From NCBI RefSeq assembly GCF_000012085.2, contig NC_008710.1, forward strand, positions 372,001 through 436,000: a stretch of DNA of 64,000 bases, written 5' to 3'. Shown one piece after another: positions 18,788 through 28,800 of the stretch. The translations under genes and the position numbers were made by a program. The notes beneath the pieces are model-generated. The model did no database searches. It saw only the letters and a list, made by a program, of their open reading frames with translations, and was not told the origin of the DNA. Every line of letters begins with the position of its first letter. Position 1 is the stretch's first letter. This DNA is from Borrelia turicatae 91E135 (GTDB taxonomy: Bacteria > Spirochaetota > Spirochaetia > Borreliales > Borreliaceae).

Positions 18788-20212
18788 TTAAAGCTTATCT
18801 AAAAGCATCGAACATCTACCTGAAGGTATAGGCAGAGTCTTTTCTTTTTTATTCAATATATTTATTGTAAAGTAATAAAGTTTTTCAGACTCCATCTTGA
18901 TCTCCCAGCCCCTCTTGCCCTTATTACATATAATTGTGGTTTGATTTTTTTTAAGTGATAAACTCTCTATTCCCATAACTTCAAGAGCAGGAATATTCCA
19001 ATAGACTGTTTTATCGGGCAGACTAATTGTAAGTCCAATAATATTTTCTATCATCAGGCTAATACTAAAAAGTGCAAGATAACAAATAACATCTTTTTCT
19101 GGAAGAATCTTTTTCTCAACATCTAAATATGCAGGTCCCTCTTTCATTGGCTTATAAGCCTCCCAAACATGTCCCTTAACTTTGCCATCAGGCAATAGAG
19201 TATCTAATATATAATACAGATGTCTTATGGTAAATTCTCTTGCAATATTTGAACGTCTACAATATTCAAGTCCTTTAATAACAAAAAAATTCATATAAGT
19301 ATAAACAGAACCATAATATCCATTTCCATCTAAATTAAAGCTAGGATCATTAGCTGAAAGAGTAGGAAAAGGATTTGGAGTTCCAAAGTGTTCATGACTC
19401 TTTAAATAAAAAATCATTCTCTCTATTCTATCTTCACTTGGAATTTCGGAAAGCAGTGGTAAAAATCCTACTATTGTCTTACACCTAACAATATTTTCGT
19501 TAATATCAAGATCATAATAAAAACCATCTTTTTCATCCCACATCAATGAGTTAATTTTAGCCTTAAGAGAAAAAAATCTTTTTTTATACTCAAGGGATAA
19601 ATTTTTATCATTTAATATGTCTGCCAATTTTGCAATACAATATGCACTGTGTACCTGAAGTGAATTAAAATCTATCGGGTAATAAGCATCATTTCTGGGA
19701 GAATTTTTATAAAAAATCTTATTCATATCAATTGAATAAAGACCATTTGCTTTTAAAAACTTTTTCTCTATCCACTTATAATACTTATCAAGAACTGGTA
19801 AAACATCACAGATACGTTTCTTATTGCCTGTTTTATGATATAAATTGTATTCAACCCAAGCAAAAATGGGCAAGCCAATACCATCATCATTTCCTTCTAT
19901 ATGAACAATATTATTATTGCGGTCATAACGAGCTCTAATTGCACCAGATGCCTCTTGAAGTTCATAAAATTTATCAATAGTAGATGTGGGAGAATATTCC
20001 CCATTACTATAAACAAGAAAAAAGCTTGAAAGACAAGCTTGAAGTTGATCTATAAACTCAAGGTTTTCAGAATAATAGTTTTTATCCTTTCTACCCCTTT
20101 CCAAAGCTTGAGGAAAAACAATTTTGTCTCGAATCCAAGAAAGACTCTTATTATAAATATCAATAAAATCCTGATCGTAATAATAAATTTTGGGAAACAC
20201 ACTCTTATTCAA
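18788..20212 (-). CDS. Trehalase-like (alpha/alpha)6-barrel glycoside hydrolase
   Basis: Related to GH37/GH63-type glycosidases. Motifs such as PRNDAYYPIDFNSLQVHSAYC, LMWDEKDGFYYDLD and NGYYGSVYTYMNFFVIKGLEY are typical of the superfamily. Borrelia orthologues are annotated as trehalase, but classic trehalase signatures (PGGRFREVYYWD, QWDYPNGWAP) are absent, so the substrate is uncertain. No signal peptide is visible, so it is probably cytosolic. The longest frame opens at TTG 20245, directly against an AGGAG with no spacing. I prefer the TTG at 20212, which has AGAGG 8 nt upstream, giving 474 residues. Two TATAAT boxes lie just upstream (20255-20260 and 20262-20267, minus strand). Confidence 0.72.
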   Translation of the reverse strand: MNKSVFPKIYYYDQDFIDIYNKSLSWIRDKIVFPQALERGRKDKNYYSENLEFIDQLQACLSSFFLVYSNGEYSPTSTIDKFYELQEASGAIRARYDRNNNIVHIEGNDDGIGLPIFAWVEYNLYHKTGNKKRICDVLPVLDKYYKWIEKKFLKANGLYSIDMNKIFYKNSPRNDAYYPIDFNSLQVHSAYCIAKLADILNDKNLSLEYKKRFFSLKAKINSLMWDEKDGFYYDLDINENIVRCKTIVGFLPLLSEIPSEDRIERMIFYLKSHEHFGTPNPFPTLSANDPSFNLDGNGYYGSVYTYMNFFVIKGLEYCRRSNIAREFTIRHLYYILDTLLPDGKVKGHVWEAYKPMKEGPAYLDVEKKILPEKDVICYLALFSISLMIENIIGLTISLPDKTVYWNIPALEVMGIESLSLKKNQTTIICNKGKRGWEIKMESEKLYYFTINILNKKEKTLPIPSGRCSMLLDKL

Positions 20213-20400
20213 TGCTCGAACCTCTGAAAAACAAATATCAATCAACTCCTATTTATTATACATTATAATAATAACAAAATGAGACTGAAAACCAAAAATT
20301 TTAATATTAAACACAATTCTAAAGCTAAGCAATACCCAAGCAAAATAAATTAGTTAAAACTATATATTGCAACAACAGATTGATGTAACTTAAAATAATT

Positions 20401-20439
20401 AAAAAAGCTTAGGCCTAAATGATAATCACACAAGCCTAA
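20401..20439 (-). terminator. Terminator-like hairpin downstream of bmpA
   Basis: On the minus strand, TTAGGC and GCCTAA form a 6-bp stem around a 19-nt loop (the loop can fold a small TGAT/ATCA stem), followed by GC and six T. It lies about 50 nt past the bmpA stop and before the trehalase-like gene, so it probably ends the bmp transcripts. The rest of the 20213-20489 gap shows only AT-rich sequence and the two -10 boxes noted for the glycosidase. Confidence 0.6.
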
Positions 20440-20489
20440 CTGATATTAAAGATGAAAATATATTTCTCAATAATTACTTAAAATAAAAA

Positions 20490-21503
20490 CTAATTAACAA
20501 ATTCTTTCAGGAATTTATTATAAGTACTCTCATTATTTGGAACAACAATCTTCCTGTTAATTATCTTTTCAGAAATATCATCTAATTCCTTTTCAAGCTT
20601 GAAAGAAATCATCTTAGGATTTTTAACAAAATCTAAAAAGCCCTCCCTTAACCCATAATTTAATATACGGCCCCCTTCAAAAGCATTAATTTTTAAGTAA
20701 TTAGAAATTATAATATTCAAAATTCGTCCAATATCTTTGATTGAAGATGTAATTACACTATCAGGGGCAAGATGTGATTGATCCTGATCAACTCCAATAA
20801 CATAAGACTCATCTCCAAAGTTGTGAGCAGCCTCAATAACTCCAAGTCCAGCTAAACCCGCAACATGATAAATAATGTCTACTTTATCTACATACATCTC
20901 ATTTGCCATGTTTCTTCCAGTATTAATATTAACAAAACTGCCAATATACTTATTATCAATATTGATATTTCTATTTGCATACATAGCACCAGCCTCATAT
21001 CCATACCTAAATGCATTAACAATTACATTATCAACTCCACCTAAAAATCCAATTTTACCCGTCTTAGATATCTTAGCTGCAATATAACCTACCAAAAATG
21101 CTCCTTCTTCATTTCTAAAAGTTATGGCTGATAAATTTTCAGGGATGACCAAATCACTATCATAAACAGGATCAATAATTACATATTTAATCTCTGGATT
21201 TTTTAAAGCAACAATAATAGCAGAATCACTAAGCTTATATCCAATTAACCAGATAAAATTTGAGCCATTATTCTTTAATGACTCAAGATCGGCTAAATAA
21301 GAATTTGAATTAGATTCCTTCATAACTATTTCCAATCCAAATTCTTTTTCTACTTTCTTAGCACCATCCCAAGCACCCTTATTAAAAGTCTTATCATCAA
21401 AGACTCCATCAACTAAAACGGCAATCTTAGCAAGATTACCATTAACTTTAGAATTAAAACATGAACAACACAACATACATAAAATTAAAAATAAATTCTT
21501 CAC
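20490..21503 (-). CDS. bmpA: Basic membrane protein A (BmpA/P39) lipoprotein
   Basis: Surface lipoprotein of the Bmp/PnrA (Med) family, periplasmic-binding-protein fold related to purine-nucleoside receptors. The 337-residue protein has a lipoprotein signal ending LCCSC (Cys16). It carries the family repeats VDGVFDDKTFN, GSNFIWLIGYKLSD, GKIGFLGGV, FRYGYEAGA and GVDQDQSHLAPD. C-terminal sequence (FEGGRILNYGLREG, NPKMISFKLEKEL) matches remembered B. burgdorferi BmpA closely, the basis of the assignment. The start is GTG at 21503 with AGGGAG 7 nt upstream; the overlapping ATG runs straight into TGA. It lies 36 nt after bmpC, so is probably co-transcribed. BmpA is P39, a serodiagnostic antigen. 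Confidence 0.92.
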   Translation of the reverse strand: MKNLFLILCMLCCSCFNSKVNGNLAKIAVLVDGVFDDKTFNKGAWDGAKKVEKEFGLEIVMKESNSNSYLADLESLKNNGSNFIWLIGYKLSDSAIIVALKNPEIKYVIIDPVYDSDLVIPENLSAITFRNEEGAFLVGYIAAKISKTGKIGFLGGVDNVIVNAFRYGYEAGAMYANRNINIDNKYIGSFVNINTGRNMANEMYVDKVDIIYHVAGLAGLGVIEAAHNFGDESYVIGVDQDQSHLAPDSVITSSIKDIGRILNIIISNYLKINAFEGGRILNYGLREGFLDFVKNPKMISFKLEKELDDISEKIINRKIVVPNNESTYNKFLKEFVN

Positions 21504-21539
21504 ATAATATCTCCCTTTAAACCAATCTAATTAAAAAGT

Positions 21540-22610
21540 TTATAATCTTGCCTTAAATAAATCAAATTCATGTTCAGTAGAAGGTATAATAAGTTGCCCA
21601 TTAACTATCTCAGTCTGAATCTTTGTCATGGTATCAAATAAATTATTGCCAATAATATTAGGATCTTTGACAATATCTATAACGCCTTCTTTTACTCCTT
21701 CTTCAATTATTCTACCACCATTAAATTTGTGTTTTTTTATAGCATCTAATGAAAAATTATATATTGTCTTTCCAACATCCTTAAGCACAGAAGTAATAAC
21801 ATGCCCAGGTGCAAGAGATGACTGATCCTTATTAATCCCAATGACGTAATGACCAGCTCCAAGCTTCTTTGCAGCAGAAAACACACCAAGTGCAGCAGGA
21901 CCCATTACAGGAAAAATAACATCAACACCGTCCTCAATATACATATGCTCGGCAACAGATTTACCAGAAGCTTCGCTAAATTCGTCTAAAACTCTCTTTA
22001 CAATCATTCTTGTTTTAGGTTCTGCGTAAAAAGCCCCTGCTCTAAAGCCGACTAAAAATCTCTCAACATATTTAATATTAACACCAGTCATAAATCCAAT
22101 CCTATTACTCTTACTCATCTTAGCAGCAAGATAACCAGCTAAAAATGCTCCTTCCTCAGCTTTAAAATTAATAGCTAAAAAATTCTTAGGAATTAAAATA
22201 TTATCATCATAACCAAAAGAATCTATAATGCCATAAGAAGTATTTGTATTTTCATGAGCAAGTCTTAAGGCAGAATCTGAAAAATGGGCACTAATAAACC
22301 AAATAAGATTGGCACCATCCTTTTGCAATGTGTAAACATCTTCTTCTAATACTTCACTAGCCGTCATTAACCTTTTGCCTTCAACAGGATAAGGTGTTAA
22401 AACTTTTGGAAGAAGCTTAATTTCAAATTCATTTGTTATTTTAACGGCACCCTCAAAAGCATTTTGGAAATATCCTTTATCATCAAAATTACCTGGAAAC
22501 ATGATTCCCATAATAATTTGTCTGTCAACAAAAGAAGAAGACTCTTTTGAAGAAAAACAAGATACAAACAATAAAATAAATAAAATTATAAAACATAAAT
22601 TATTTGACAC
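21540..22610 (-). CDS. bmpC: Basic membrane protein C (BmpC) lipoprotein
   Basis: Bmp/PnrA-family lipoprotein of 356 residues with signal peptide and lipobox LFVSC (Cys18). It differs from its neighbours by an insertion-like segment TPYPVEGKRLMTASEVLEED, which matches remembered B. burgdorferi BmpC, and by GINKDQSSLAPGHV in place of GVDQDQSYLAPD, a change in the ligand-facing loop. The start is GTG at 22610 with AGGAGAGG upstream. A perfect 11-bp hairpin separates it from the upstream bmp gene, so bmpC-bmpA may form a unit partly independent of bmpD. It probably binds nucleosides; a different ligand is possible given the loop change. Confidence 0.88.
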   Translation of the reverse strand: MSNNLCFIILFILLFVSCFSSKESSSFVDRQIIMGIMFPGNFDDKGYFQNAFEGAVKITNEFEIKLLPKVLTPYPVEGKRLMTASEVLEEDVYTLQKDGANLIWFISAHFSDSALRLAHENTNTSYGIIDSFGYDDNILIPKNFLAINFKAEEGAFLAGYLAAKMSKSNRIGFMTGVNIKYVERFLVGFRAGAFYAEPKTRMIVKRVLDEFSEASGKSVAEHMYIEDGVDVIFPVMGPAALGVFSAAKKLGAGHYVIGINKDQSSLAPGHVITSVLKDVGKTIYNFSLDAIKKHKFNGGRIIEEGVKEGVIDIVKDPNIIGNNLFDTMTKIQTEIVNGQLIIPSTEHEFDLFKARL

Positions 22611-22695
22611 AACCTATCCTCTCCTTATAAAATAGCTTTAAACATTTTTTAATTTTTAACAAACTATCAACAATAATAATAAGTTATAAATATCA

Positions 22696-22727
22696 AAATT
22701 TACCTTACATAAAATAAAGGTAAATTT
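22696..22727 (-). terminator. 11-bp hairpin between two bmp genes
   Basis: AAATTTACCTT and AAGGTAAATTT pair perfectly over 11 bp with a 10-nt A/T-rich loop, about 45 nt beyond the stop of the gene at 22772. On the minus strand the 3' arm ends in TTT, then TTGATATTT, a weak U-tract. It could be a terminator, attenuator or mRNA-stabilising stem between the bmpD-side genes and bmpC-bmpA. Confidence 0.6.
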
Positions 22728-22771
22728 AAAAAAATAAACATTAATGAAATTGCCTCTCTCTAAGCAAGAAA

Positions 22772-23803
22772 TCAATTCAATAGATTATAAATATCTAAAA
22801 ACTTATTATATTCGTCAAGATTACTTGGAACTGAAATATCGCCACTAACTATTTTATCTTCTATAGTTTCAATCTCGACTTTAATATCATCCTTGATGGA
22901 ATCATGCTTAACAATACTTACAGAACCGTTTTTAAGTCCTAATTTTAATACTTTTCCACCATCAAAATCATTCGTATTCAAATAATTCTTTGTTATTTCA
23001 TAAATAGAATTCCCAACATTTTTAACAACTGACGTTAAAACATTATCAGGTGCAAGATATGACTGATCTTGATCAACTCCAACGATATAATATCCAGCTC
23101 CAAGTTCCTTTGCAACCTCAATAGCACCAAGACCTGCAAGGCCTGCTGCTACAAATATGACATCGGTACCATCTTCGTACATCTTCAAAGCAATAGTCCT
23201 AGCTAAAGATAAATCCACAAATGATTCCAAATACTGAGAATTCAACTCAATATCTTTATTTGCATATTTAGCACCAGCTTCATATCCATATCTGAAGGCA
23301 TTAATAACTACACCTTCCATTCCACCTAAAAACCCAATTTTACCTGTTTTAGATGTCTTAGCAGCTAAATATCCAGCTAAAAATGAAGCCTCTTCAACTT
23401 TAAACGAGAGGCCAAGAAAATTATCAGGTAAATTTATATCATCTTCATAAGTAACATCAATCATTCCATAATTAACATCTTTATTAAGGGTAGCGGCCTG
23501 CTCAGTAGCTTCTTGAAGTCTAAAACCAACTCCCCAAATAATGCTGGAACCTTTATCTTTAAGATCTTCTAAATCACTCGCATAAGCAGTACTTGTTGAA
23601 GCTTTGCCAATAATCTCAACTCCAAAACCTCCTTCTAACATTTGAGAACCTTTCCAAGCATCCTCACCAAATGATTTGTCATCAAAAGTTCCATCAACTA
23701 TCAGAGAAATTATGGGCTTTGCCAAAGATTTAGAAGTCAATGATTTTTTATCACAACCTAAAAAAGTTAACACAACAAAAATGAACATTACGAATTTATT
23801 CAT
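22772..23803 (-). CDS. Fourth Bmp-family lipoprotein, orthology unclear
   Basis: Bmp/PnrA-family lipoprotein with lipobox FLGC (Cys18 from the chosen start). The ATG at 23803 is selected because GAGGAG lies 7 nt upstream; an in-frame ATG five codons earlier has no site. Family landmarks are complete: VDGTFDDKSFGED, GSSIIWGVGFRLQE, KTGKIGFLGGMEGVVINAFRY, GLAGLGAIEVAKELGAG and GVDQDQSYLAPDNVL. It is closest to its neighbour BmpD, sharing a 77-nt identical stretch, and does not look like a clear BmpB counterpart. By position it lies where Lyme species have bmpC, yet a true bmpC follows. It may be a duplicate of bmpD or a homogenised bmpB. Confidence 0.88.
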   Translation of the reverse strand: MNKFVMFIFVVLTFLGCDKKSLTSKSLAKPIISLIVDGTFDDKSFGEDAWKGSQMLEGGFGVEIIGKASTSTAYASDLEDLKDKGSSIIWGVGFRLQEATEQAATLNKDVNYGMIDVTYEDDINLPDNFLGLSFKVEEASFLAGYLAAKTSKTGKIGFLGGMEGVVINAFRYGYEAGAKYANKDIELNSQYLESFVDLSLARTIALKMYEDGTDVIFVAAGLAGLGAIEVAKELGAGYYIVGVDQDQSYLAPDNVLTSVVKNVGNSIYEITKNYLNTNDFDGGKVLKLGLKNGSVSIVKHDSIKDDIKVEIETIEDKIVSGDISVPSNLDEYNKFLDIYNLLN

Positions 23804-23845
23804 ATAAAAACTCCTCATAGTTATATTGTTATATTAGCTCTTATG

Positions 23846-24859
23846 TCACAGATTAACAACAAAGTCACCATAAGATTTTTCGTCTTTAGGAACTTTAATC
23901 TCATTACCAACTATTTTGTTTTTAATTTCTGAAAGAAAATCATAATCTTTGATTAAATCTAAACTTATTGATTTATTAAGAATCAAATCAAGTGCTCCAT
24001 CTTTAAGTCCAAATTCTAAATTATCTCCACCATTCCACTTGCCAAAGTCTAGATAAGATCTCATCAAATCTAACATAACTAAGTCAACCCTCTTAACATA
24101 TGATAAAAGTACATTATCAGGTGCAAGATATGACTGATCCTGATCAACACCAATAATGTAATGTCCATTTCCAAGCTCTTTTGCAACCTCAATAGCACCA
24201 AGACCTGAGAGGCCTGCTGCCGTAAATATAATATCAACCCCAGAAGCATACATCTTACTTGCCATTAAATGGCCAAGAGAGAGATCCGAGAATGTCCCCA
24301 CATACTGGGAATTCAACTCAATATTCTTATTTGCATATTTAGCACCAGCTTCATATCCATATCTGAAGGCATTAATAACTACACCTTCCATTCCACCTAA
24401 AAATCCAATCTTACCTGTTTTAGATGCATTAGCGGCCAAATACCCAACTAAAAACGCTCCTTCCTCAGATCTAAAATTTACATTCACTAAATTTTTGGGC
24501 AACTCAACATCTTCTGAGTAAGCACCTTCAATAATCCCATAATGCACATTGGCATTTTCAAGAGATTTTCGCAAAAACGTATCTGTAAACTTAAAACCAA
24601 CTCCCCAAATTAAACTAGAACCACCTTCTTCCAATATTCCAATATCTGCTAAATAATCAGAAACCTTGGATTCTTTCCGAATTATATTAACTTTAAACTC
24701 TTCTTTAATTTGAGCCATTGCATTGGAAGAACTCTCATTAAAACCTCTATCATCAAAAGTCCCATCGACAATGACAGAAATAGTATCAGAAAGTGAAGTT
24801 TGATCTCGTGAACCTGAACAACCTAGAATAAAAAAAAACAAAAAAACCTTTTTTAACAT
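23846..24859 (-). CDS. bmpD: Basic membrane protein D (BmpD) lipoprotein
   Basis: Bmp/PnrA-family lipoprotein, 337 residues from the ATG at 24859, which has GAGGGG 7 nt upstream. The longer in-frame start at 24877 falls inside the -10 box and is unlikely. The lipobox is ILGC (Cys14). VDGTFDDRGFNESSSNAM and the IIEGAYSEDVELPKNLVNVNF region resemble remembered B. burgdorferi BmpD, a purine-nucleoside-binding protein. Ligand-loop sequences GLSGLGAIEVAKELG and GVDQDQSYLAPDNVL are canonical. It is the first bmp gene after rpsG with its own strong promoter. Confidence 0.9.
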   Translation of the reverse strand: MLKKVFLFFFILGCSGSRDQTSLSDTISVIVDGTFDDRGFNESSSNAMAQIKEEFKVNIIRKESKVSDYLADIGILEEGGSSLIWGVGFKFTDTFLRKSLENANVHYGIIEGAYSEDVELPKNLVNVNFRSEEGAFLVGYLAANASKTGKIGFLGGMEGVVINAFRYGYEAGAKYANKNIELNSQYVGTFSDLSLGHLMASKMYASGVDIIFTAAGLSGLGAIEVAKELGNGHYIIGVDQDQSYLAPDNVLLSYVKRVDLVMLDLMRSYLDFGKWNGGDNLEFGLKDGALDLILNKSISLDLIKDYDFLSEIKNKIVGNEIKVPKDEKSYGDFVVNL

Positions 24860-24876
24860 ATAGATACCCCTCATCA

Positions 24877-24905
24877 ATTATATCTAAGATCAACAAACCT
24901 CACAA
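24877..24905 (-). promoter_or_regulatory. Sigma-70-type promoter of bmpD
   Basis: On the minus strand TTGTGA (24905-24900), a 17-nt spacer and a perfect TATAAT (24882-24877). Predicted transcription starts about 10 nt before the bmpD ATG at 24859, leaving a very short leader with the ribosome site. It separates bmp expression from the rpsLG operon upstream. Confidence 0.7.
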
Positions 24906-24933
24906 CAATATGTATGAAAAAGGTGTTTTACTA

Positions 24934-25407
24934 TTACCATCTGTAATGTGTGAAGGCTCTATTTGCCTCTGCCATTCTGTGAGTATCTTCTCTCTTCTTA
25001 AAAGCAACACCTGTTGAATTATAAGAATTAACAAGTTCATTTCCCAATTTTTCTTGCATTGATTTTCCACTTGCTTTTCTGGCAGCTGCAATAATCCACT
25101 TCATTGCCAATGCCTCACGCCTTTCCTCTCTAACTTCAACTGGAACTTGATAAGTGGCACCACCAACCCTTCTACTTCTAACCTCTACCAATGGCTTAAC
25201 ATTATCTAAGGCCTTACTAAAAGCAGCAACCTTATCAACCTCCTCAGTTTTTTCTGCAAGAAGATCAATTGAATTATAAACTATGGCTTCACTGATGGAT
25301 TTTTTTCCATCATACATCATTCTATTCACAAATTTAGCAATAACTTGAGAATCATACTTAGAATCTTTAAAGACCTTCTTTTTAATTTTTTTACTCTTTC
25401 TTGACAT
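24934..25407 (-). CDS. rpsG: 30S ribosomal protein S7
   Basis: Primary 16S rRNA-binding protein that nucleates the 30S head. The 157-residue length is normal, and it contains the conserved [16 protein letters not shown]-like segment and the [12 protein letters not shown] loop, with a basic C-terminus rich in [13 protein letters not shown]. It follows rpsL with a 14-nt gap, the usual str-operon order. No fusA or tuf follows; bmpD comes next instead. Confidence 0.97.
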   Translation of the reverse strand: MSRKSKKIKKKVFKDSKYDSQVIAKFVNRMMYDGKKSISEAIVYNSIDLLAEKTEEVDKVAAFSKALDNVKPLVEVRSRRVGGATYQVPVEVREERREALAMKWIIAAARKASGKSMQEKLGNELVNSYNSTGVAFKKREDTHRMAEANRAFTHYRW

Positions 25408-25421
25408 ACAATTTATACCTC

Positions 25422-25796
25422 CTAAGCTTTTGGTTTCTTAGTTCCATACTTAGAACGACCTTGCTTCCGATTATTAACACCAAGAGTATCCTTAGCTCCT
25501 CTGATGATATGGTACCTAACACCTGGCAAATCTTTAACTCGTCCACCTCTAATTAAAACAACTGAATGCTCTTGTAAATTATGTCCAATTCCTGGAATAT
25601 AAGCTGTTACTTCAAATCCATTTGAAAGCCTAACACGGGCTACTTTTCTTAAAGCTGAATTAGGTTTCTTAGGTGTAACCGTCATTACACGAGTACAAAT
25701 TCCTCTTCGTTGAGGACAATTTTGAAGCGCAGGAGATGCTGTCTTTTCTTTTTGACTCTTTCTTGGCTTCCTAATTAGTTGATTGATTGTAGGCAT
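25422..25796 (-). CDS. rpsL: 30S ribosomal protein S12
   Basis: Decoding-centre protein, 124 residues. The loop [17 protein letters not shown] and the [31 protein letters not shown] segment are canonical, including the lysines (TPKKPN and VKDLPG) whose replacement gives streptomycin resistance in other bacteria, so this allele reads as streptomycin-sensitive. It lies 62 nt after rpoC on the minus strand. Confidence 0.98.
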   Translation of the reverse strand: MPTINQLIRKPRKSQKEKTASPALQNCPQRRGICTRVMTVTPKKPNSALRKVARVRLSNGFEVTAYIPGIGHNLQEHSVVLIRGGRVKDLPGVRYHIIRGAKDTLGVNNRKQGRSKYGTKKPKA

Positions 25797-25858
25797 CTAT
25801 GCTCCCTTTTTCCTAATTTTACCAATAAATGGTATCAAATATACAATTTATTTTCAAG

Positions 25859-28800
25859 CTACATTTCAGAGCTTGAATTTTCCCTCACCTTAACTCTTTT
25901 ATATAAATTCATACCTGTTCCGGTAGGAATTAAATGTCCAATCACAACATTTTCTTTAAGACCTTTAAGATCATCGACACTACCTGCAATTGAAGCATCT
26001 GTTAACACTTTAGTTGTTTCTTGGAAAGAAGCAGCTGAAATAAATGAATCGATATTAAGAGATGCCTTTGTTATCCCAATAAGGATTGGACTAGCTACTG
26101 CAGGCTCACCACCCTGTTCAATTACCCTTTTATTTTGCTCATAAAAAGTATGCTTATCCACCTTTTGATTATAAACAAAATTAGTATCACCTACAGACAC
26201 AATCTTAACTTTCTTCATCATCTGTTTAATGATCACACCAATATGCTTATCATTAATACTTACACCCTGCTTCCTATAAACATCCTGAATTTCTGCTAAT
26301 AAAAATTCTTGCAAACTAATTCCACCAAGGATTTCAAGAACATCATGAGGATTAATTCTTCCATCACAAAGCATATCTCCAGCCTTAACAACGTCTCCAT
26401 CCCTAACTAAAAGATGTTTCCCAGCAGGAATATAATGCTTATGCTCAACTCCATACTCATCTAAAACATTAATGAGTCTTTTACCTTTTTGAATCGCTTT
26501 AAACTGAACAACTCCACTTACCTTAGCCATCTCAGTCAAATTCTTTGGAATTCTTGTCTCAAACAAATCATTAACCCTAGGAAGACCACCAGTAATATCT
26601 TGAGTTTTTTCAGAACCTTTGGAAAGTTTAGCAATGATATCTCCTATATCAATGTCTTGTCCATCCTCAACTTGCAGATAAGCATCTCCAGGAAGAACAT
26701 AAGATGCAATCTCAATTCCTCTATCATTAATAATTAAAATCCTAGGATCAAGAGACTCAAAAACTTGATCCGTAATTCTCTTTTCAATATTTCCTGTTTC
26801 AAGGTTTATTTCTTCTTTAAGAGTTGTTCCTAAAATAATATCTTTAAATTTAACTTTTCCCCTAACTTCAGCAATAATTGGTTCCGCAAATGGATCAAAT
26901 GTTCCAATTACACGCCCAGCCTCAACATAATCACCCACATTTACCTCAAGTTTCGTACCAGTCTTGAGAGATATCTCCTGCTCTTCAGAGACAATCATCA
27001 GCTTGTTATCTTTAATTCTAACATAACCAATATGAGATGATAATACATCAATACCATCCTTGCTTGTAAACAAAGGCATTCCCTTAATTACCTTTTGAGA
27101 ATCTAATACCTTAAACTCTTTAATATCCTTAATATCTTCTTCATAAATAACATTTATTACTCTTAAAGTTCCTTTTCTTGTAAAAAGCAATCCACCATCA
27201 ACTTGCACATTAAATCCCTCTAGTCCATTAAGAATAAAAGAGTTCTTAAGCGCAATCTTATCATCTTCACTACCAGCCTGTGCAACTCCCCCAATGTGAA
27301 AAGTTCTCATGGTAAGCTGTGTTCCTGGCTGACCTATTGACTGAGCTGCTATTATCCCAACAGCTTCTCCAATATTAACAGGCTTATTATTTGAAAAGTC
27401 ACGTCCATAACATTTTTGACAAACTCCATGCTCAGCTTCGCAGGTCAAAACAGATCTAATTACAAGCTTGTCAATACCAACGGTTTCCAATAACTTTATC
27501 TTATCCTCTGTAATTTCTTCATTTACATCTAAAATAATCTCGCCCGTAATAGGACTTTTTATTCTCTCAATTGAATAACTACCAACGGCTTTTTCTCTTA
27601 AAGGCTCAACTATTTCTTCACCATTCTTTAAAGCCTCAACTTTTATACCATTAATAGTTCCACAATCTTCTATTCTAACAACAACATCCTGAGCAATATC
27701 TACCAATCTTCGCGTTAAATATCCGGCATCCGCTGTCTTAAGAGCTGTATCTGCAAGTCCCTTTCTTGCACCATTTGTAGAGATAAAGAACTCTATAACA
27801 GAAAGCCCTTCTTTAAAATTAGAAATAATTGGAAGTTCAATAATATCTCCAGAGGTTTTAGCCATCAATCCTCTCATTCCCGCAAGCTGTCTTATCTGAT
27901 TTCTACTTCCACGAGCACCAGAATCAGCCATCATATAAATCACATTAAATCCATCTCTATCTTTTTTAAGAATTTCCATCATCTTATTGGTAAGCTCTTC
28001 ATTTGTCTTTGACCAAACAGAAACAACATTGTTGTATCTCTCTTCTCCAGTAATAACACCTTTAGTATAATCATTCTGAATTTTTGCAATTTCTCTATTA
28101 GCCTTATCCACATATACTTTCTTCTCTTCAGGCACAATAATATCGCTCATACTTATTGTACATCCAAATTTAGTAGCATATTTAAACCCAAGCTCCTTAA
28201 TAATATCCAACATTTCAATTACAATAGAGGAACCATATACAACATAAACTTCAGAAATCAAATTCTGTAACTCATAATCACTAAGGGTTTTATTTACAAA
28301 TGAAATTTTACCTGGTAAAGCCTCATTAAATACAACACATCCTGCCGTAGTTTCTATATACTCACCATCAACCTTTACATAAATCCGTGCATTATAGTCT
28401 AGACTTTTATTATTAATCGCAAGAAGAACATGATTGAAATTAGAGAACTTACGCCCTTCTCCCACTACATTTTTCCTCTCCATGGTTAAGTAATAAAGAC
28501 CTAATACAATATCTTGAGATGGAAATACAATAGGATGTCCGTTTGCAGGATTTAACAAATTATTAGTTGACAACATCAAAGCCCAACTTTCAGCCTGTGC
28601 TGCAGGTGTTAAAGGAACATGTACAGCCATCTGATCACCATCAAAATCAGCATTATATGCATGACAAACAAGAGGATGTAATTTAATTGCCTTACCTTCA
28701 ACTAACACTGGTTCAAAAGCTTGTATTCCCAGCCTGTGAAGTGTTGGGGCCCGGTTTAAAAGCACAGGATGCTCTTTAATAACATTGTCTAAAATCTGCC

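Noticed and set aside
24900-25091. Minus-strand frame overlapping rpsG
   Set aside because: It lies inside S7 in another frame and has no family resemblance.
25797-25858. Small inverted repeat TACCA/TGGTA between rpoC and rpsL
   Set aside because: Only 5 bp, no U-tract; too weak to call a terminator.
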